From Rapana venosa (taxonomy: Eukaryota; Mollusca; Gastropoda; Neogastropoda; Muricidae), in the NCBI GenBank assembly GCA_028751875.1, contig CM054141.1, positions 44,262,656 to 44,326,655 of the forward strand: 64,000 nt of DNA, given 5' to 3'. Shown here piece after piece: positions 1-50,409 of the stretch (positions are counted from its first letter, which is position 1; each line of letters starts with the position of its first letter). The position numbers and the translations under genes are program-made. The notes beneath the pieces are model-generated. The model was not told where the DNA came from. It ran no database searches and was given only the letters and a program-made list of their open reading frames with translations.

Positions 1-32
1 AGGTTATGGGACTCCTTTACCTTTACCTTTTT
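1..32 (+). mobile_element. 3' end of a SINE2 copy
   Basis: AGGTTATGGGACTCC followed by CTTTACCTTTACCTTTTT matches, on this strand, the tail of the SINE2 copies at 23163 and 47490, which carry ACCTATAAGGTTATGGG-type sequence and CTTTAC repeats when read on the - strand. Confidence 0.7.
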
Positions 33-1618
33 ACTGTATATACAGTTCTTTTGAAAAAGTAGCTCTTTGACTATTGGTGATAATGGTTCAAAGTGTAATG
101 GAGAGGTAAGAAAAGTCAAGATAAGTTTCAGGCAAGTTTGAACTGCAGATCCCTTGTTTCCCTCAAAGGGGTTTATTAACAGTCAGTCAAACTGGCTGTG
201 TGTTCTCCAGTGAAGTTAAAGCGGTATACTTTCATAGCTGTATATGTATTTTAATTATCCTGTTGTGGGTTGCTTTTTTTTTGGGGGGGGGGTGACTAGG
301 GAGAAGAGAATAAGTAGCGAACTTTGCATATGTAAAGAGTATACTTTTCTCTGCCTAATCATGTTGTCTTCAGGGCTGTTATTTTCATAACATTGCTTTT
401 ACCAACTGGAATACCTGGGTTTATTTTGTCATGCTAAGAAAAAGAAAACATGAAATTTCAGATGTATTTGATTTTGTTTAATGAAAAAAGTTTACTTTTT
501 TTCATTGTGAAGGTCTGAAAAATCATGTTATAATCATAGCTCTAAGCAGTATGTTTTGCCATGAGTAGTATCAGATTCAAATAGGCCCAACAAGCTATTG
601 ATGACCCCTCCAACTAAAAAGATCAAATACTGCAGCTGCATAGTTTTCAAGGGCTTCAGTCATGACTATTTCAATGCAAAATTGTTGGGTGCCACCACCT
701 GGCTGAAGGACTGAATTGTATAAGTTCTGTTTTTTCTTCGGATGCCTGCTTTTGTCCAGTTAGTAATAGTATGTAGGAACTGACTCTTGACAAAGTAACA
801 CAATCTGTGCTGAATGTGAATTTGAAATAAAAAAATTGATTTTTTTTTGCGTCAAAAGGGAAAAAAGGTCCATAGTACTTTTGAAGTAAAATTGTTGATA
901 TGGGGGGGGGGGGTTAATATTCTTCTTAACCCCCCAAAGTGCCTTGTAAACTTTGTAGAAAGGAATGGAAGAGCTGGTCTGAAGTAAAAGCACCTATCAT
1001 CCTGATGCATTGAGCTAAATGGGGGGAAAGGTGAGACATCTGAATGAGAAATATCCAAGCATCCATACAACCATTAACAGGATTTTAACAAGTGAAAAAG
1101 GCGAAACAGGGAACCGTTCCTTCAGACATGAAAGAATTCATTACAGATTGCACCAGCCATGTATACACTTGCACTTCAAATACAATTTGCATCTGTCATC
1201 ACACAACTGAAGAGCTGTGGCTGCAACTGGTTTCATCAGTGTCAAGTGGAACAGCTGTTGCATTGAGAACATGGTGCACCGCTGCACAGCAGAATGGGTG
1301 ATGGTAAGACAACAGGTGATGTATTCTGGTTGGTGATTTTTATTCTAGAGAATGAATGGGTGTGTTGGATGACTGAAGAAAGATTGTGATTAAGAGAGCT
1401 GAATGGTGTATTGTTGGTGTGCTTGTGAATTTTAAATTTTTTTTTAATGGAGCAACATTGTTTTAGTGTGTTTACTTTTTGATCATCAAAACTTTTATGT
1501 TGCAGGTACCAAGGTGGACTCGCAGTCCCTATGGTGCTTTAGGGCATTGTGAAAGCAATGTTTGGGGGTTATGCATGTATTTATCTGATGTGTATACATG
1601 TTTGCTTTATGCTTGCAG
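33..1618 (+). other. Presumed PCF11 intron sequence left of the first visible exon
   Basis: I see no exon in this stretch. It holds poly-G runs at 283-292 and 902-913 and short AT-rich sequence. The short open frames here (1019-1301) match nothing I recognise and lack splice support. Confidence 0.6.
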
Positions 1619-38345
<36,727 letters not shown>

Positions 38346-38584
38346 CATGGGATAGCTATGTGACAGATAGACTTCAGGTGAAAAACTGTTGACAGTGTTG
38401 GAATGCTAGGTCATTAATTTCATGCATCAGGAATGCTGGTATAAAATCAGTTTTTTTAATGTGTGATTGGGTAAGGGGTTTTTGTGGTTTTTTTATATTT
38501 CTAAGCTCACAGAATGTGATATTTGAATATTTATGCCTCATCTACTGCATATGGAGAACCATGTTGATGTACATGTTAAAATGA

Positions 38585-38590
38585 AATAAA
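38585..38590 (+). terminator. Proximal poly(A) signal AATAAA of PCF11
   Basis: This canonical hexamer lies 240 nt after the stop codon. A GT-rich stretch (TTATGTTGTAACAGTACATG) follows about 60 nt downstream. It is the nearest plausible cleavage signal. Confidence 0.6.
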
Positions 38591-38987
38591 ACTGCCCCAC
38601 TGCTTGTGCAAGTTGGGCACAAATATTGTGGAAAGAATATTTGCTCCATTTTATGTTGTAACAGTACATGTATGTAATGTTCTTGATTACTGTCCATGCA
38701 AAATAATTGGAAAAATGTCTTGACAGGTACCTGCGTGTACACACATACTTACACTCAAACTTAAACACAGTCTTGCATAAATTACAAAACGCACACGTGC
38801 ATACGCACAGTATTACAACAAAAGTAAGGAAAGTGAAGTAAGAAACTGAAAAGCAGTCTTAGTGAAATCCTTGTTGAATGCAGACATGACAAATACAGAA
38901 CTTCATCTTCATTGATAACCCCAAAATTTTTTAAAGAATCGAAACAACTTTTAAACAGTAGCCATGGAGATGCCCCAAACTGCTATA

Positions 38988-38993
38988 AATAAA
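38988..38993 (+). terminator. Second poly(A) signal AATAAA of PCF11
   Basis: Canonical hexamer 640 nt after the stop. Only modest T/G content follows, so use is less certain. Confidence 0.4.
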
Positions 38994-39082
38994 AGATTGA
39001 TGAAAATGTGAAACAGAGACATTACACATTCTACAGTACTGGATGAACATTTGTTTGAAAGACAGTTTACTGCATAAGAGAA

Positions 39083-39088
39083 AATAAA
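39083..39088 (+). terminator. Distal poly(A) signal AATAAA of PCF11
   Basis: Canonical hexamer, followed 40-60 nt later by a T-rich stretch with TCTTTTGTGTTCCC, a reasonable downstream element. Confidence 0.45.
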
Positions 39089-39109
39089 TATTTGACAATT
39101 TCCCTTGCT

Positions 39110-39450
39110 ACCTGCTTTCATTTTGGAGTCTTCATCTTTTGTGTTCCCTCATATTGGGTGGAATACATGGTGCCTGGTCTACTGCACTTGCAACTCTGCA
39201 GGAGGTCTGCTTTCTGGCCCCAGCCAACATATTCTGCCTTCATGGCAGTTCATTAAGAAGTTTATAGGGGGAAAATTCAAATCTGCTTGAGAAAAAGGCA
39301 GAATAATTAGGCTGGTAAAAAGCAAAAAAATATTGGGGATATACATAAAGGAAAAGTTTGAAACAAAAGGAATGATAGAAAAGAAGACATTTCTAGCACA
39401 GAATTTCCATAAAGTGGGGATGCTATTTATTCTAAAAGAGCCCCTGGCAA
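39110..39450 (+). mobile_element. R4 dispersed repeat, copy 2 (long form)
   Basis: GTGTTCCCTCAT, CTCTGCAGGAGGTCTGC, CAGCCAACATATT, CAGTTCATTAAGAAGTT, then TTTCTAGCACAGAATTTCC and AAAGTGGGGATGCTATTTAT align in order with 62890-63260. Confidence 0.8.
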
Positions 39451-42400
39451 CCCAATGGGGGATGATGTCTTCTGAAATCAGCGAGTCAAATCAAATATTC
39501 AGAGCCTCTATATTATCAAAAAGTGGGCTGCAGCTTAAGGCAAATATGAGACTTGTGCACAAGCAGAAAGTGAAAGTGGGACAAAAATATAAGGAATGTG
39601 ATATGTGTTAGCCAAGGGTATTATTGATAGTACTAACCACAGCAGTTGATGTAAAACTCATCAGTCTTTTTAAAGAAAGCCTTCCCGTTCAGTTTTGCAG
39701 TTAGGTTTCTGCGCTTGCAAAAAGGTATAATAATGTACAACACAGAAATAAAATGCAAAGCTGCAACAGATTGTGAGAAACACTAAGCTGCCTGCAGCAG
39801 TGCATCTAAAGATGGCTGTGACAAGAAAGGGAGGAGCTTCATGTGATGGTTAGAACACTGCCTGGTGAGTGAATTTTTTAATCTTAAACAATCGTATTTT
39901 AATAATACAAAACCATTGGCCAAAGCATAGATAGAACAGATTGCCAGATAAAATTAACACTTTCCCTAAGAAGCCCTGTGGGGGAAAAACATCAGACAAC
40001 TGCTTCTGCCTGGCTCCTCAGCACTGGTTTTTGACAGAACCAAAACAAATGGTCATCTCGGTGACGGAGGGTTTCTTCACCATTTTATTTTCATATCTGT
40101 TAATTGTATGCAGAAGTGTTGTTTATTTTTAATATGAAAGGGATCAGACAAAGAGACAATAATTACCCTAAAAAAGGAGATAAATAGCTTATCCTTTGTC
40201 CATGTAAATGTTAAAACTATTTGGGGGGATGGAAGTTCTACGAGTTAGGAGAAAATATTCTCAAGTTCAGTTGCTGCTGACATAATGGGGTTATTCCCCC
40301 TGTCGCCACAGCTGGCAACCAGGGTTTGTTGGAGTAATGATGCTAAAATTGTAGTGTTGTTTATTTGGTTCTGTCAAACATTTCATACAGAAAAAAGGGG
40401 GGGGGGGAAGCTAGGTAGCTTTCAAAGGATTTCTTTTCTTCTGTAGTGGAGGTGATTGTGAAAACATTTTGAGAACGCGTTATGCAGTTTTTTAAGAGAT
40501 GAAAGCCCTGGGTATTTCTCCTCACCTCTGATGAAGATCCGCCCTGTCCCCAGTCAGATTTGGCGATTAATTCTGATTGTCACAACAGTTTTTGTTCAGA
40601 ATTGGCTGTTAATTAAAAACTGCTGATTGTTAAAACAATTTCTGTTCAAAATTCACCATCAGTTCAGGACAGCTGATTGTCGCAACAGTTTTTGCAGGTG
40701 CTGGGAGGCAAGTCTTCTAGGGTTGTCCCTGTTCCTTCTTTAAGACAAATTGTACTTATCAGAACTTGTTATATGCAAGATTGGTGTTTAAAGATACCCC
40801 CAGAAATGCAATTCTGTTGGAAGATGTCCACAAAAAGATTTCTTAGGCATCTTAGTATGATAGAGAAGTCTATAAATGACGTTCCACCACAAAATGAGTC
40901 ACTTTGCATCTCGCCCACTTTTCCACTAGGAGCCCATTTGAGGCAGGTGGGGATCAAGTTGATGTTTTTGAGATTTTGACTTATTATACCTTGTACTGAA
41001 GTATCAAGGCGAAATTGTGTTTCCTTTTGCTTGAAAAACACCCAAGCCCTCTATCTCACCACATATTATAATGCAAAACTTTCCAATTTCTCACTTTATC
41101 ACGTTCTGCAGTTTATCATCTCAATTCGTAATAACTCAATATTATTTTCCGAATTTCAATCTGTTTTTTGTATTTAATAGCCTTTTTATTGCAGATTAGT
41201 AACATATTCACAACTAAAAATTGACCTCTGGTGCAATGCGACTCATGCGGTTGATGGCACATGTCACATCAGCAGGGGTGGGGGGGATAAAACAGACCAA
41301 ACCCAAAATTTCATGAGGCAAGTCCCAGTGGCATTTGGTTTACTGAAGGATTTGCACAGTTATTCAATTTCAACTTTGCTGATGTGAAGAGATGTCCCTA
41401 TCCAGCAACTATCATAGGGGAAAACACTTTTGACTGGGAGACGGTGCAATACGATTCTGCTACCAGGCTCTCCATGTGTGTGTGTGCGTGCAATACTAGC
41501 TACATCTCTGCTAAGGCTTTTTATTGCAGGTACCATAATACACACTTTTTTAAAAACTTTTTTTTTTAACTCTTGTGGGATAGATCATTATAATTTTAGC
41601 CAGGGGAAGGTTGGTCAGATCTCTCTTTTCTGATCAATTTCAGTGTATTTATCCTAACCACCATTCTTTCAGTTACAGAAAGTAACTGGAATAACAAAAA
41701 AACAAAAGGAAGGGATGGTAGTTCCATAACCATAATGTTAACATGTACAAATGTATTAAATTCATATGTGCAAATTTTACCTAGAAAGACAGACATATAA
41801 TCTCCAAAATCAATGTTTTTTGGTTGCTTTTTTGTTTAAGAAGACCATCTTTTTTGGAAACTGAAGATCTTATTGTTAGTGAGGACAAAATGACACATTA
41901 AAGTTAATCTATGTAAAGGATAATGAAAAAGATAAATGATAATAAAGAGAGAGCTCCAAGGTTCCCCCATGGTGAGAGTTTTATGCAACCATTTTACCCA
42001 CCATTAAGGTGACCATTTTCAGACTTGGGGATTTTTTTTTTTTTTAATTGTTGAAGTTTGCAGATTCAGGGAAGAAAAGTATAAACAAATAGAGAAAAGA
42101 TCAGTGGGGGAAAAATGAAGTTCAATTATGACCATATGTCGCACCTGGCTATTTCTTTCTCTTCGTCATAAGCTTTGCCCTGATCAGCTCAGCACCACAC
42201 CTACCCACCCCTGCCTCAGACCTTGATGATGTTGCATGGTTAATTTAGTGCCAGCCCAGAGCAAATGCGATGCAATCATTCTTCAGCTCTGAAATATAGG
42301 AGCAACCATGTCAATATTTTAATAACATCAAAATATTTTGGTCTACGCGAAGCACTCTGATCTTTGACTCGAGCAGACCAACACTTTTTTTTCAAGTCCA

Positions 42401-42530
42401 CATCAAGCATTTTATTCATCACCCCAAAACACCTAAATGATGACATTAATCTCTCTTTCTCTTTCTATCTCCCTCTTTCTCTCTGATTATAAAAAAACTT
42501 TTTCTCTTCTCCCCTTGCAAGTACCTCTGT
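39451..42530 (+). other. Intergenic stretch, little recognised
   Basis: Holds poly-G at 40397-40407, a loose three-unit repeat around GCTGATTGT(C/T)(A/G)CAACAGTTTTTG (40570-40697), and a reversed SINE1b tail at 41945-42035. I see no supported exon. Confidence 0.6.
41945..42035 (-). mobile_element. SINE1b 3' tail fragment
   Basis: GAGCTCCAAGGTTCCCCCAT, GAGAGTTTTATGCA, CACCATTAAGGTGACCATTT and GACTTGGGGAT match, reversed, the SINE1b tails at 27598 and 46030-46140. Confidence 0.65.
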
Positions 42531-42532
42531 CT

Positions 42533-42535
42533 TGA

Positions 42536-42570
<35 letters not shown>
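42533..42570 (+). repeat. CT microsatellite (short)
   Basis: About 30 nt of CT repeats within a wider CT-rich stretch from 42450. Confidence 0.9.
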
Positions 42571-43588
42571 ACTAATCACACAGAACAGGATCAATAACAA
42601 CAATTCCACAAAGTGCTTAAAAGACTACCACAAGAATCGCTGTAAATATTTTGTAAACCACGAGTTCATGGACAGGAAAAAGTCGCAGAAGATCGAATTT
42701 TGTGAAGTTTATCTCATCTGCTGCTGTACATTTTGTTTAAAGTAAATGTCAATGAATGTTTATGCTGTTTGGTCATTCTCACACAAGTGGTGATCGAACG
42801 ATTGGAGGTTGTCAAACCTGTAAAAACTGCTAATAAATGCTTGGAAAATCGACCCGTGGCTTTCTGGTATACTGTTGTGTGTGTGTGTGACCAGCTGCAT
42901 AGTTTTATGATTTGGTTGTGTTAGAGCGTGTCTGGTCATGGCAAACTTTTCTTCCAGAAAAGTAAACTGCTCTTAACAGAATTTAATGCTACAAGTGTAT
43001 TGCCACCACCCTTTTTTCTGTATTTTTCATCCATGTGTGTATATGTTCATATTTTTGTGGGTGCGAATGTTTAGATAAAGTTCATTAAGCTATTTTTGTA
43101 GATGACATGCCTTCATTATCTTTAGATCCGTCATACTAAGCATCATCATTAGTATTATTGTTAAAAAGTATTATTTCATTAGTTTCAAGTGTTTACTGAA
43201 GCTCTTTGAAGTATCTGGATACAAGAGACAATGAAATATGTGTGCAATGATAAGTTTTGTGTATTAAATATGTCAAAAAGAAAGGATGTATTCTTTACTT
43301 GTATTACATAAGTTTTGAGGAAGCTATCCTCATTTTTTGTGTTTTGTTAACAGCAAAGAATGCATCAGCATGTAGGTTTGAACATCAGGTAGTTTGATTT
43401 CATTTGTGTCGGTGTACTTTGGTAATAAACAGTTATTGCGGTTTATAAAATAAAATAAAATGACAGCTTGTTAGGTTGCTGTGTAGATGTGTAAATATTT
43501 TTCTTGGTTATTGATACAAATCATTTTGCAGTTGGCAGAGGTACATGAAGCTTTTTTTTTCCTCTTAACTACATTACTGTGTGAAAAA

Positions 43589-43711
43589 GTACTTCTGAAA
43601 CAAGAAAGCTTTCAGAGTAAATCAGTTATGATTTTTTTGGTGTGTTTTGGTACTTCTGAAACCAGAAAACTTTCAGAGCAAATCGGTTATGACTTTTTGT
43701 GTGTGTTTTGG
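43589..43711 (+). repeat. Tandem duplication, unit about 61 bp
   Basis: GTACTTCTGAAACAAGAAAG, CTTTCAGAGTAAATCAGTTA recurs as GTACTTCTGAAACCAGAAAA, CTTTCAGAGCAAATCGGTTA, each followed by a T/G-rich end. Confidence 0.92.
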
Positions 43712-44547
43712 TTGGGGGGGGGGGGGGGTGCTTTTTTAATTGTATTGCATATGTATGAAACCGATCTTGAGTCTTAATTGAATTATTTGTTCTCATGTTA
43801 CCAAAAGCATTTTATGCTTTAGGGGGAAACAAATTTTTGGAAGGACTTGATGAAAAATATTCCAGGTAACCGTCTTTTTTGCTGTGAATTGGATACTGTG
43901 TCAAAATAGTTCATATCTGGACATGCAATATTCATTGCTATGTAGGTTATTGAACTGAAATTCCTTGCTGCTAAGTAGACTTGTATTCATGTTACTTCTC
44001 TATGTGTCTGAGTCTCTCTGTGTGTGGTGGTTACAGGGTGTGAGTGTTAATGTGTGTGTAAGTGATAGTTTTGTTGTATATGATTCATGGACATCAATAA
44101 TAAAGTTCCAAAGCGGAAGCTGGGATTACTGAGTAAGTTTTCTTCTTTGAAAAAAGCTCAGTTACCTGGAAAGGTTTTGGTATCAGGGCTTATGTTTGGG
44201 AAGAGCATATATCTGCTAGAACATTCGTTTTTCAATGTGTTGGATGTGTGTGTAAATAGTGTTCAATGTATTAAGCATACTGCCTCCTTTGGTGATATGG
44301 ACTTTATATAAATGAGCCAAGTTAAATCCTTGTATTTCCCATTTTTCTTTTTCTGCCATACTTTTCCTAACCCATCCATTCCCTTCACATTCTCGCACAT
44401 TTGCTTGAGAATATGTTTGATGTCACATGAACTTCTGATCTGTAAACATGGAATGAGTGAATCAAAAGGAAAAGTGTTGAATTATTATGTGTGTGTAGAA
44501 AGCATATAAATTATTTACTGGCTTGGCCTTCCAATACTAAGAGAGAA

Positions 44548-44725
44548 AACTCTTAGATAGTTGATGGCATATGAAGATAACCATAGCATAGTCTCTCATT
44601 ACCTTTTCTTTATTGTTATGTGTGAGGGGGGTTTTTTCTTCGTTTTTTTCAACTCTTAGATAGTTGATGGCTTATGAGGATAACCATAGCATAGTCTCTC
44701 ATTACCTTTTCTTTATTGTTATTTA
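44548..44725 (+). repeat. Direct repeat, unit about 75 bp, period 103 bp
   Basis: AACTCTTAGATAGTTGATGG through CCATAGCATAGTCTCTCATT to CTTTATTGTTAT occurs at 44548 and 44651 with few differences. Confidence 0.93.
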
Positions 44726-45779
44726 TGTTTGTTTTTTTCTTTCTTTTCTTTGTTTGTGAGAAGGGGAGAGGGGATGTTGTGTTTGTTGGGGGGGTTTGTT
44801 TGTAGAATGTAGTGACTGCTTGTAGTTTGTACTATGTACATGAAAAACTTGCCTACAAAGGTTGTGTCCTTTTTCACCACCCTCAACCCCCCCCCCCCCC
44901 CCACCCCAAGAAAAACCACCTGCATATAAAACAAACAAAATATCTAAATACATTAGAAATCTTTACTTTTTTTTTCATGTGAATTATTACTGTGCCTATG
45001 GAGTGTTCTCTTTGAATTTGCTGTAAATGATCAATGCTTTGTCCATTTTGTATATCCAATCTCCCCCGCCCCCACCTTTCAAAAGATAGTCTTCATTAGA
45101 ATTCCATTTTAGAAGTATAAACATATATCCTTTCATTTTATTTTCTGACTTTATTTTTATCATAACACGATTTATTTTTCCCCTCAGGATTTTGATGTGT
45201 ATGAGCAAAATATTGTCCAGAATGTTTTGATTTAATGAAATGCTGTGTGTCTAGCTCAGACAGTATTTTGGGTATCATCAGTCTGTATTACACTGATTTA
45301 TTTGGATGGAATAAAAACTGTTAAAACATACAAAATCGTTTTAGTTGCTGGGTATGTACATGTGTGTATGTGCACGCGTGCGCGCATGTGTGTGTGTGGA
45401 AAGGTTGGTAGGTGTGTGTATTGTATTTTAATTCATTGTTTTGTATTGTTTTCCACTTATAGTCCAGCAGATTTGTCTGCATTAAAATTTAGGCAGCACT
45501 CTCCAGAGAGAGTAAGCTGCCACAAGGGTAGTGCCACCATGCCTGCATGAGTGCGTTTCCCTAAGGAAGAAGGGTGGGTGGATGGTTTTGTTTGTTTTTT
45601 TCTAGAGAACTTTGACAGGTTCAACTCTCTGTCACAGGTTCTTTCGTGTGTTTGAATGTTGCCTCACCCCCATGGTTATCAACTTCTCTGGAAGAACAGC
45701 ATGCATACCACCACTCTTGGTCTAGTGAATGGTGAAAAGGTTCAGATCGGGGTCAAAGCCATGACCTTTTGCTCTCTAG

Positions 45780-46160
45780 ATTAAGATTTTATTTCAAGAT
45801 CAAGAAGAAAAGTGGCAGGCAAACAAAAACTAACAATGTCCAAGTCCATCGAATGAGACTATAAACTGAGGCCCTGTGTGTGAACGCAGGCTGAGCATTC
45901 TGCACAAACTTTAAAAACCAGTTCCGCCTTTGGGGAGAGTAGACCATTGTGTGGTGGTAGGAACAGATCCCCCCCCACCCCCCACCCCAAAAAAAAACAA
46001 CAAAAAAAACGGCATGCTCATGGGTGTGTTTAGACACCATCCCCTAAATCGGAATGCGGCTACCTAAATAGTGGAGGCAAAAAAACAGTCCAATATGCAT
46101 AAAACTCCCCATTGGCAGAGCTCTAGCCGAGGAACAAAAACCAAAAATTTTAAGGAAACT
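45780..46160 (+). mobile_element. SINE1b, diverged copy
   Basis: GAATGAGACTATAAACTGAG, CATTCTGCACAAAC, GTTCCGCCTTTGGGGAGAGT, TTAGACACCATCCCC, then CCCATTGGCAGAGCTCTAGC and GAGGAACAAAAA give the SINE1b body and its distinct tail. Confidence 0.75.
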
Positions 46161-46475
46161 CTTCCTTGGGGGTACATAAAATTTAACAATACCACATCTT
46201 GCAGATGTGGGCAGGTGAAAATACTCACAATGTAAACCATTCATTTCACAGTGAAGTTTATACTGCAATCACTATTAATCAAGCAAAACCTGCACATCTC
46301 CCCACTCTGAAGAACCCCAAAGCGCTTAAGCAACATGTATGAGCTTGATAAAACGATAATGACATTACGTTTTGGGGGATGGAGAGACAAATTATGGACA
46401 TGAAAAAAGAAAGAGGATTCACAAATCAGGAAAAGAACAATAAGACAAAATGATGTTTAAATACATGGGCCATCA

Positions 46476-47489
<1,014 letters not shown>

Positions 47490-47806
47490 TATCATGTAAA
47501 AGGTCAAGTAAAGGTGTCCCATAACCTATAAGGTCGTAGGGCAGCGAGGCGTCAGAGAACTCACTTCTCTAGGGGTCAGCATATTGAGGGCGGCGTCCAT
47601 CTCCTCTCCCTCGCTGCTTTACCTTCTCTGACCCTAAAGAAGCAGGTAGCAGGTAGCCTATCCATTTACAACTAGGTGAACTGGGGGACTATACTGAAGT
47701 CAAGGCACACAGACGGTCACCCATCCCACTGGTAACCACGCTGGATGCTGCTTAATCTTGACTGGGGGAAAGCGAGTGCTCCGACCACTGAACTATCCTG
47801 TCCATA
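47490..47806 (-). mobile_element. SINE2, near full length
   Basis: Aligns with 23163-23455. On the - strand it starts GGACAGGATAGTTCAGTGGT and CGGAGCACTCGC, continues CCCCAGTCAAGATTAAGCAG, CGCCCTCAATATGCTGACCC and CTACGACCTTATAGGTTATG, and ends in a CTTTACTTGACC tail. Confidence 0.85.
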
Positions 47807-48006
47807 TAATGTAGCAGCTTATAAACAACACTTAAAAACTGTTTGCACTTCTTTCAGCAACAAACTTTAAGCCAATAGCAAAGCATCCTTACTAAGTCTT
47901 TTGCTGACAGATGCACTACATCTAGACCACCTTCCTCGCGTGTGTGTATTTGGAGAAAGACTAGTCAAATTTATTTGTCTCATTTTATTGCTTATAGTAG
48001 TAATTA

Positions 48007-48082
<76 letters not shown>
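48007..48082 (+). repeat. CT microsatellite
   Basis: CT dinucleotides for about 75 nt, with one interruption. Confidence 0.97.
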
Positions 48083-48084
<2 letters not shown>

Positions 48085-48584
48085 AATTTGATTGAACATT
48101 GTGACCTTGTTTTCATGTGGCAGACCAGTTTGTTGTCAGATGTTGATGTTGAAATTGTTCAGTTTTGGGTAAACTCCTCCACCTTGACCATTCCTTATGA
48201 AAAAAGGATATGAATCTCTCCTGTAACAATATTATGGATTCCATGACATGATGACTATTTAGGCTGAAATTAGTTAAGTTCTCCATATATGATAGTATGT
48301 GTTTTGTGCCCAGCCCCCCTACCACTGTTCCCTTGGTGAAAGGGGCATCCTGCTTATCACAATAAACCTTTGTCATTGTCAGTCATAATTTGATTGTTTA
48401 TTTTGTACTTTTTGATCTGTGTGTGCGCTTTTTTGCTATGCTATTGTCTTGATGTTCTTGTTTCTTTTTTGTTTGTTTGTTGTTGTCTCCTTTTGTTTTT
48501 TGTTGTTGCTTGTTTGTTTTTGTTTATTATTAGTAGTATTGAATTTAATTAGTCTTTTTCTCTACTTTGATGTTAATCCCATAA

Positions 48585-48655
48585 GGGAGGGGGCTGGATG
48601 TCTAAAAAAGCACGAGTGCTTATTCATTATCATCGAAATAAAAGAACGTGACTTG
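48585..48655 (+). mobile_element. SINE1a 3' tail fragment
   Basis: GGGGGCTGGATGTCTAAAAA, AGCACGAGTGCTTATT and ATCGAAATAAAAGAACG match the SINE1a 3' end. Confidence 0.8.
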
Positions 48656-48682
48656 ACACACACTCCCTCTCTTACACAGAGG

Positions 48683-49195
48683 CAGTAAAGGTGTTCCCAT
48701 AACCCATGTGGTGGTTGGGGAGCGAGGTGTCAGAGACCTCATCTTCTCTAGGGGGACGGGATAGCCTAGTGGTTAGAACATTGCGCTCGCAATATGACGA
48801 CCCGGGTTCGATTCCCGTTCAAGGGGATATTTTCCCCTGGAGTTAACATCAGTGCAGACTCCACTCTCCCCAAAAGTCCTTCGGATGAGACTATAAACCG
48901 AGGTCCCGTGTGCAAACGCATGCAGAACATCTTGCGCACACGTTAAATCCTGTTCCGCTTTTCGTAAGAGTAGGCCATTGTGTGCCGGTGGGAACAGATG
49001 ACAGAATTGACAAAACTGCATACACACGGGGACTGGATGTAAAAAAGCACATGAGTGCTTATTCCATTATCCTCGATATAAAAGAATAAAATATAAATAT
49101 AAAATATAGGGGTCAGCATATTGAGGGCGTTGCCAATCTGCTCTTACTCTCGCTGCTTTACCTCCCCTGTCCCTAAAGCAGGCTGGCCATAGGCC
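48683..49195 (-). mobile_element. SINE2 (- strand) interrupted by SINE1a
   Basis: The 3' part (CCCATAACCCATGTGGTGGT, GTCAGAGACCTCATCTTCTC) is at 48683-48752. The next part (AGGGGTCAGCATATTGAGGG, CTCGCTGCTTTACC) resumes at 49107-49195. Uninterrupted copies join these as TTCTCTAGGGGTCAGCATAT. Confidence 0.85.
48753..49106 (+). mobile_element. SINE1a, full length, nested inside SINE2
   Basis: The tRNA-like head has A box TAGCCTAGTGG (48762-48772) and B box GGTTCGATTCC (48805-48815). The body holds CCTTCGGATGAGACTATAAA and CCGAGGTCCCGTGTG, a Nin-DC-like central domain, then GTTCCGCTTTTCGTAAGAGT. The tail is GGGGACTGGATG plus AAAAAAGCACATGAGTGCTT and an ATAAAATAT end. TAGGGG is duplicated at both sides. 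Confidence 0.92.
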
Positions 49196-50409
49196 TATGC
49201 CAGGTGGAACTTATTCTAGGCTTTGATGTAAAGACCCAAACTTGTGGATGTTTCTATCTACCTTCCGACCTATTTAAGCTGTCTATCTATATCTATTGAT
49301 ATATTTATTTGTCTATCGTAGGTGTTAGAAACCATTCTGACCTGCAGCGGAAAGAACAGAAGTTGCAAAGTGAAGTCGAGGTGCAGGGTATTCTAAATTC
49401 GATGGAATAGCATACTGAGTATTACGACAGCTTGCTAGGCTACAGTACGTGCATCGTGTATGAAAGGGGCTCACACCGAATGCAAGAATGAAGTGAAGGA
49501 AAAGGGAGTTCTTGCAGCCCCTCAGATCGAGAACAACGAAGCCATCAGAGCACAGTTTTCGAAGTCGAGCCTAACGCTTTTACGTCATCAATGTAGGGGT
49601 ACACAGGGGATGCCAAGGCATTTGCAGTAATAAAACAACTTTTGGGGGTGAAAAACTAGTCTCAAAACTAATGTGATTTTGAACAAATATGGGGGGGGGG
49701 GGGGGGGGGGTTGTTAAATTGTTTGGTGTTTTTTTCTTTTCTTTTCTAGCAAGCACTGTACGCTGTCAGTACTGGACTTCCTTACCACGAATATGCTTTC
49801 GCGGGGTCAATAGGGTAGGCCCTACTGTAAGAACACAGCATTCCTCAATTTAAAAAAAAAAAGGTGATTATTTTGAATTTCCTCGAGACTATCTGGTATT
49901 GTTTTATGTCTCCAATCCCCAAAAGAAGTACACAGAACATTTATTCATACTTCAAAGCAACTGTGAAAATCGGCAATAATTTTTTGACGAGCACTCTAGG
50001 CTAGCCTACAAGAAACTACGTGACCTGGAAGATAATGGTGGAGTGAACCTCATGGAGGCAAGTGAGAAGTTCCTAAACTAACCTACATAATGGTAATTAT
50101 TGATTGATTGCTATTTTAATGACTGTGCTCTGTTGACTTTTAGATTGGTAAATCGTATTACTGTGGGGTTTTGTTTTATTGCTTGCATATCTCACGACCA
50201 AGTAGCACTATCAGATGTGCTTGAATACTGAACTGAACTGCAATGAACAGTCCAGATCTAGTACCATGATTTCCTTTTGTATGTTCTCTGTGCGCGGGAG
50301 AGATTGAACATCTGACTGTCGGCAAGGTTGGACGGCTGCCGGTATATTGAAGAGGTCACAAAGGTAACAAAATAGACAAAATATATAATCTAGGAGAAGT
50401 TATAATACA
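49196..50409 (+). other. Intergenic, nothing recognised except poly-G
   Basis: Poly-G at 49691-49710. A short + frame near 49320-49410 (LQRKEQKLQSEVEVQGIL) looks helical but has no start, no splice support and no known relative. Confidence 0.5.

Larger units (their letters stand above)
38346..39105 (+). other. PCF11 3' untranslated region (predicted)
   Basis: AT-rich sequence follows the TGA. It has no convincing open frame and contains three AATAAA hexamers. The exact cleavage site cannot be set from sequence alone. The extent to 39105 assumes use of the most distal hexamer. Confidence 0.55.
42571..45780 (+). other. Intergenic stretch with local duplications and poly-G/poly-C tracts
   Basis: Contains a 61-bp tandem duplication (43589), a 75-bp direct repeat (44548), poly-G at 43714-43728 and poly-C at 44887-44902. 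No exon with a recognised domain. Confidence 0.6.

Noticed and set aside
48753..48830. Possible functional tRNA gene (A and B boxes present)
   Set aside because: The head is followed by a SINE body found in many copies, and the acceptor stem does not close, so it is a SINE promoter rather than a tRNA gene. The same applies at 53497, 54105 and 62652.
49320..49410. Helix-like reading LQRKEQKLQSEVEVQG as a possible exon
   Set aside because: Too short, no clear acceptor or donor, no recognised relative.
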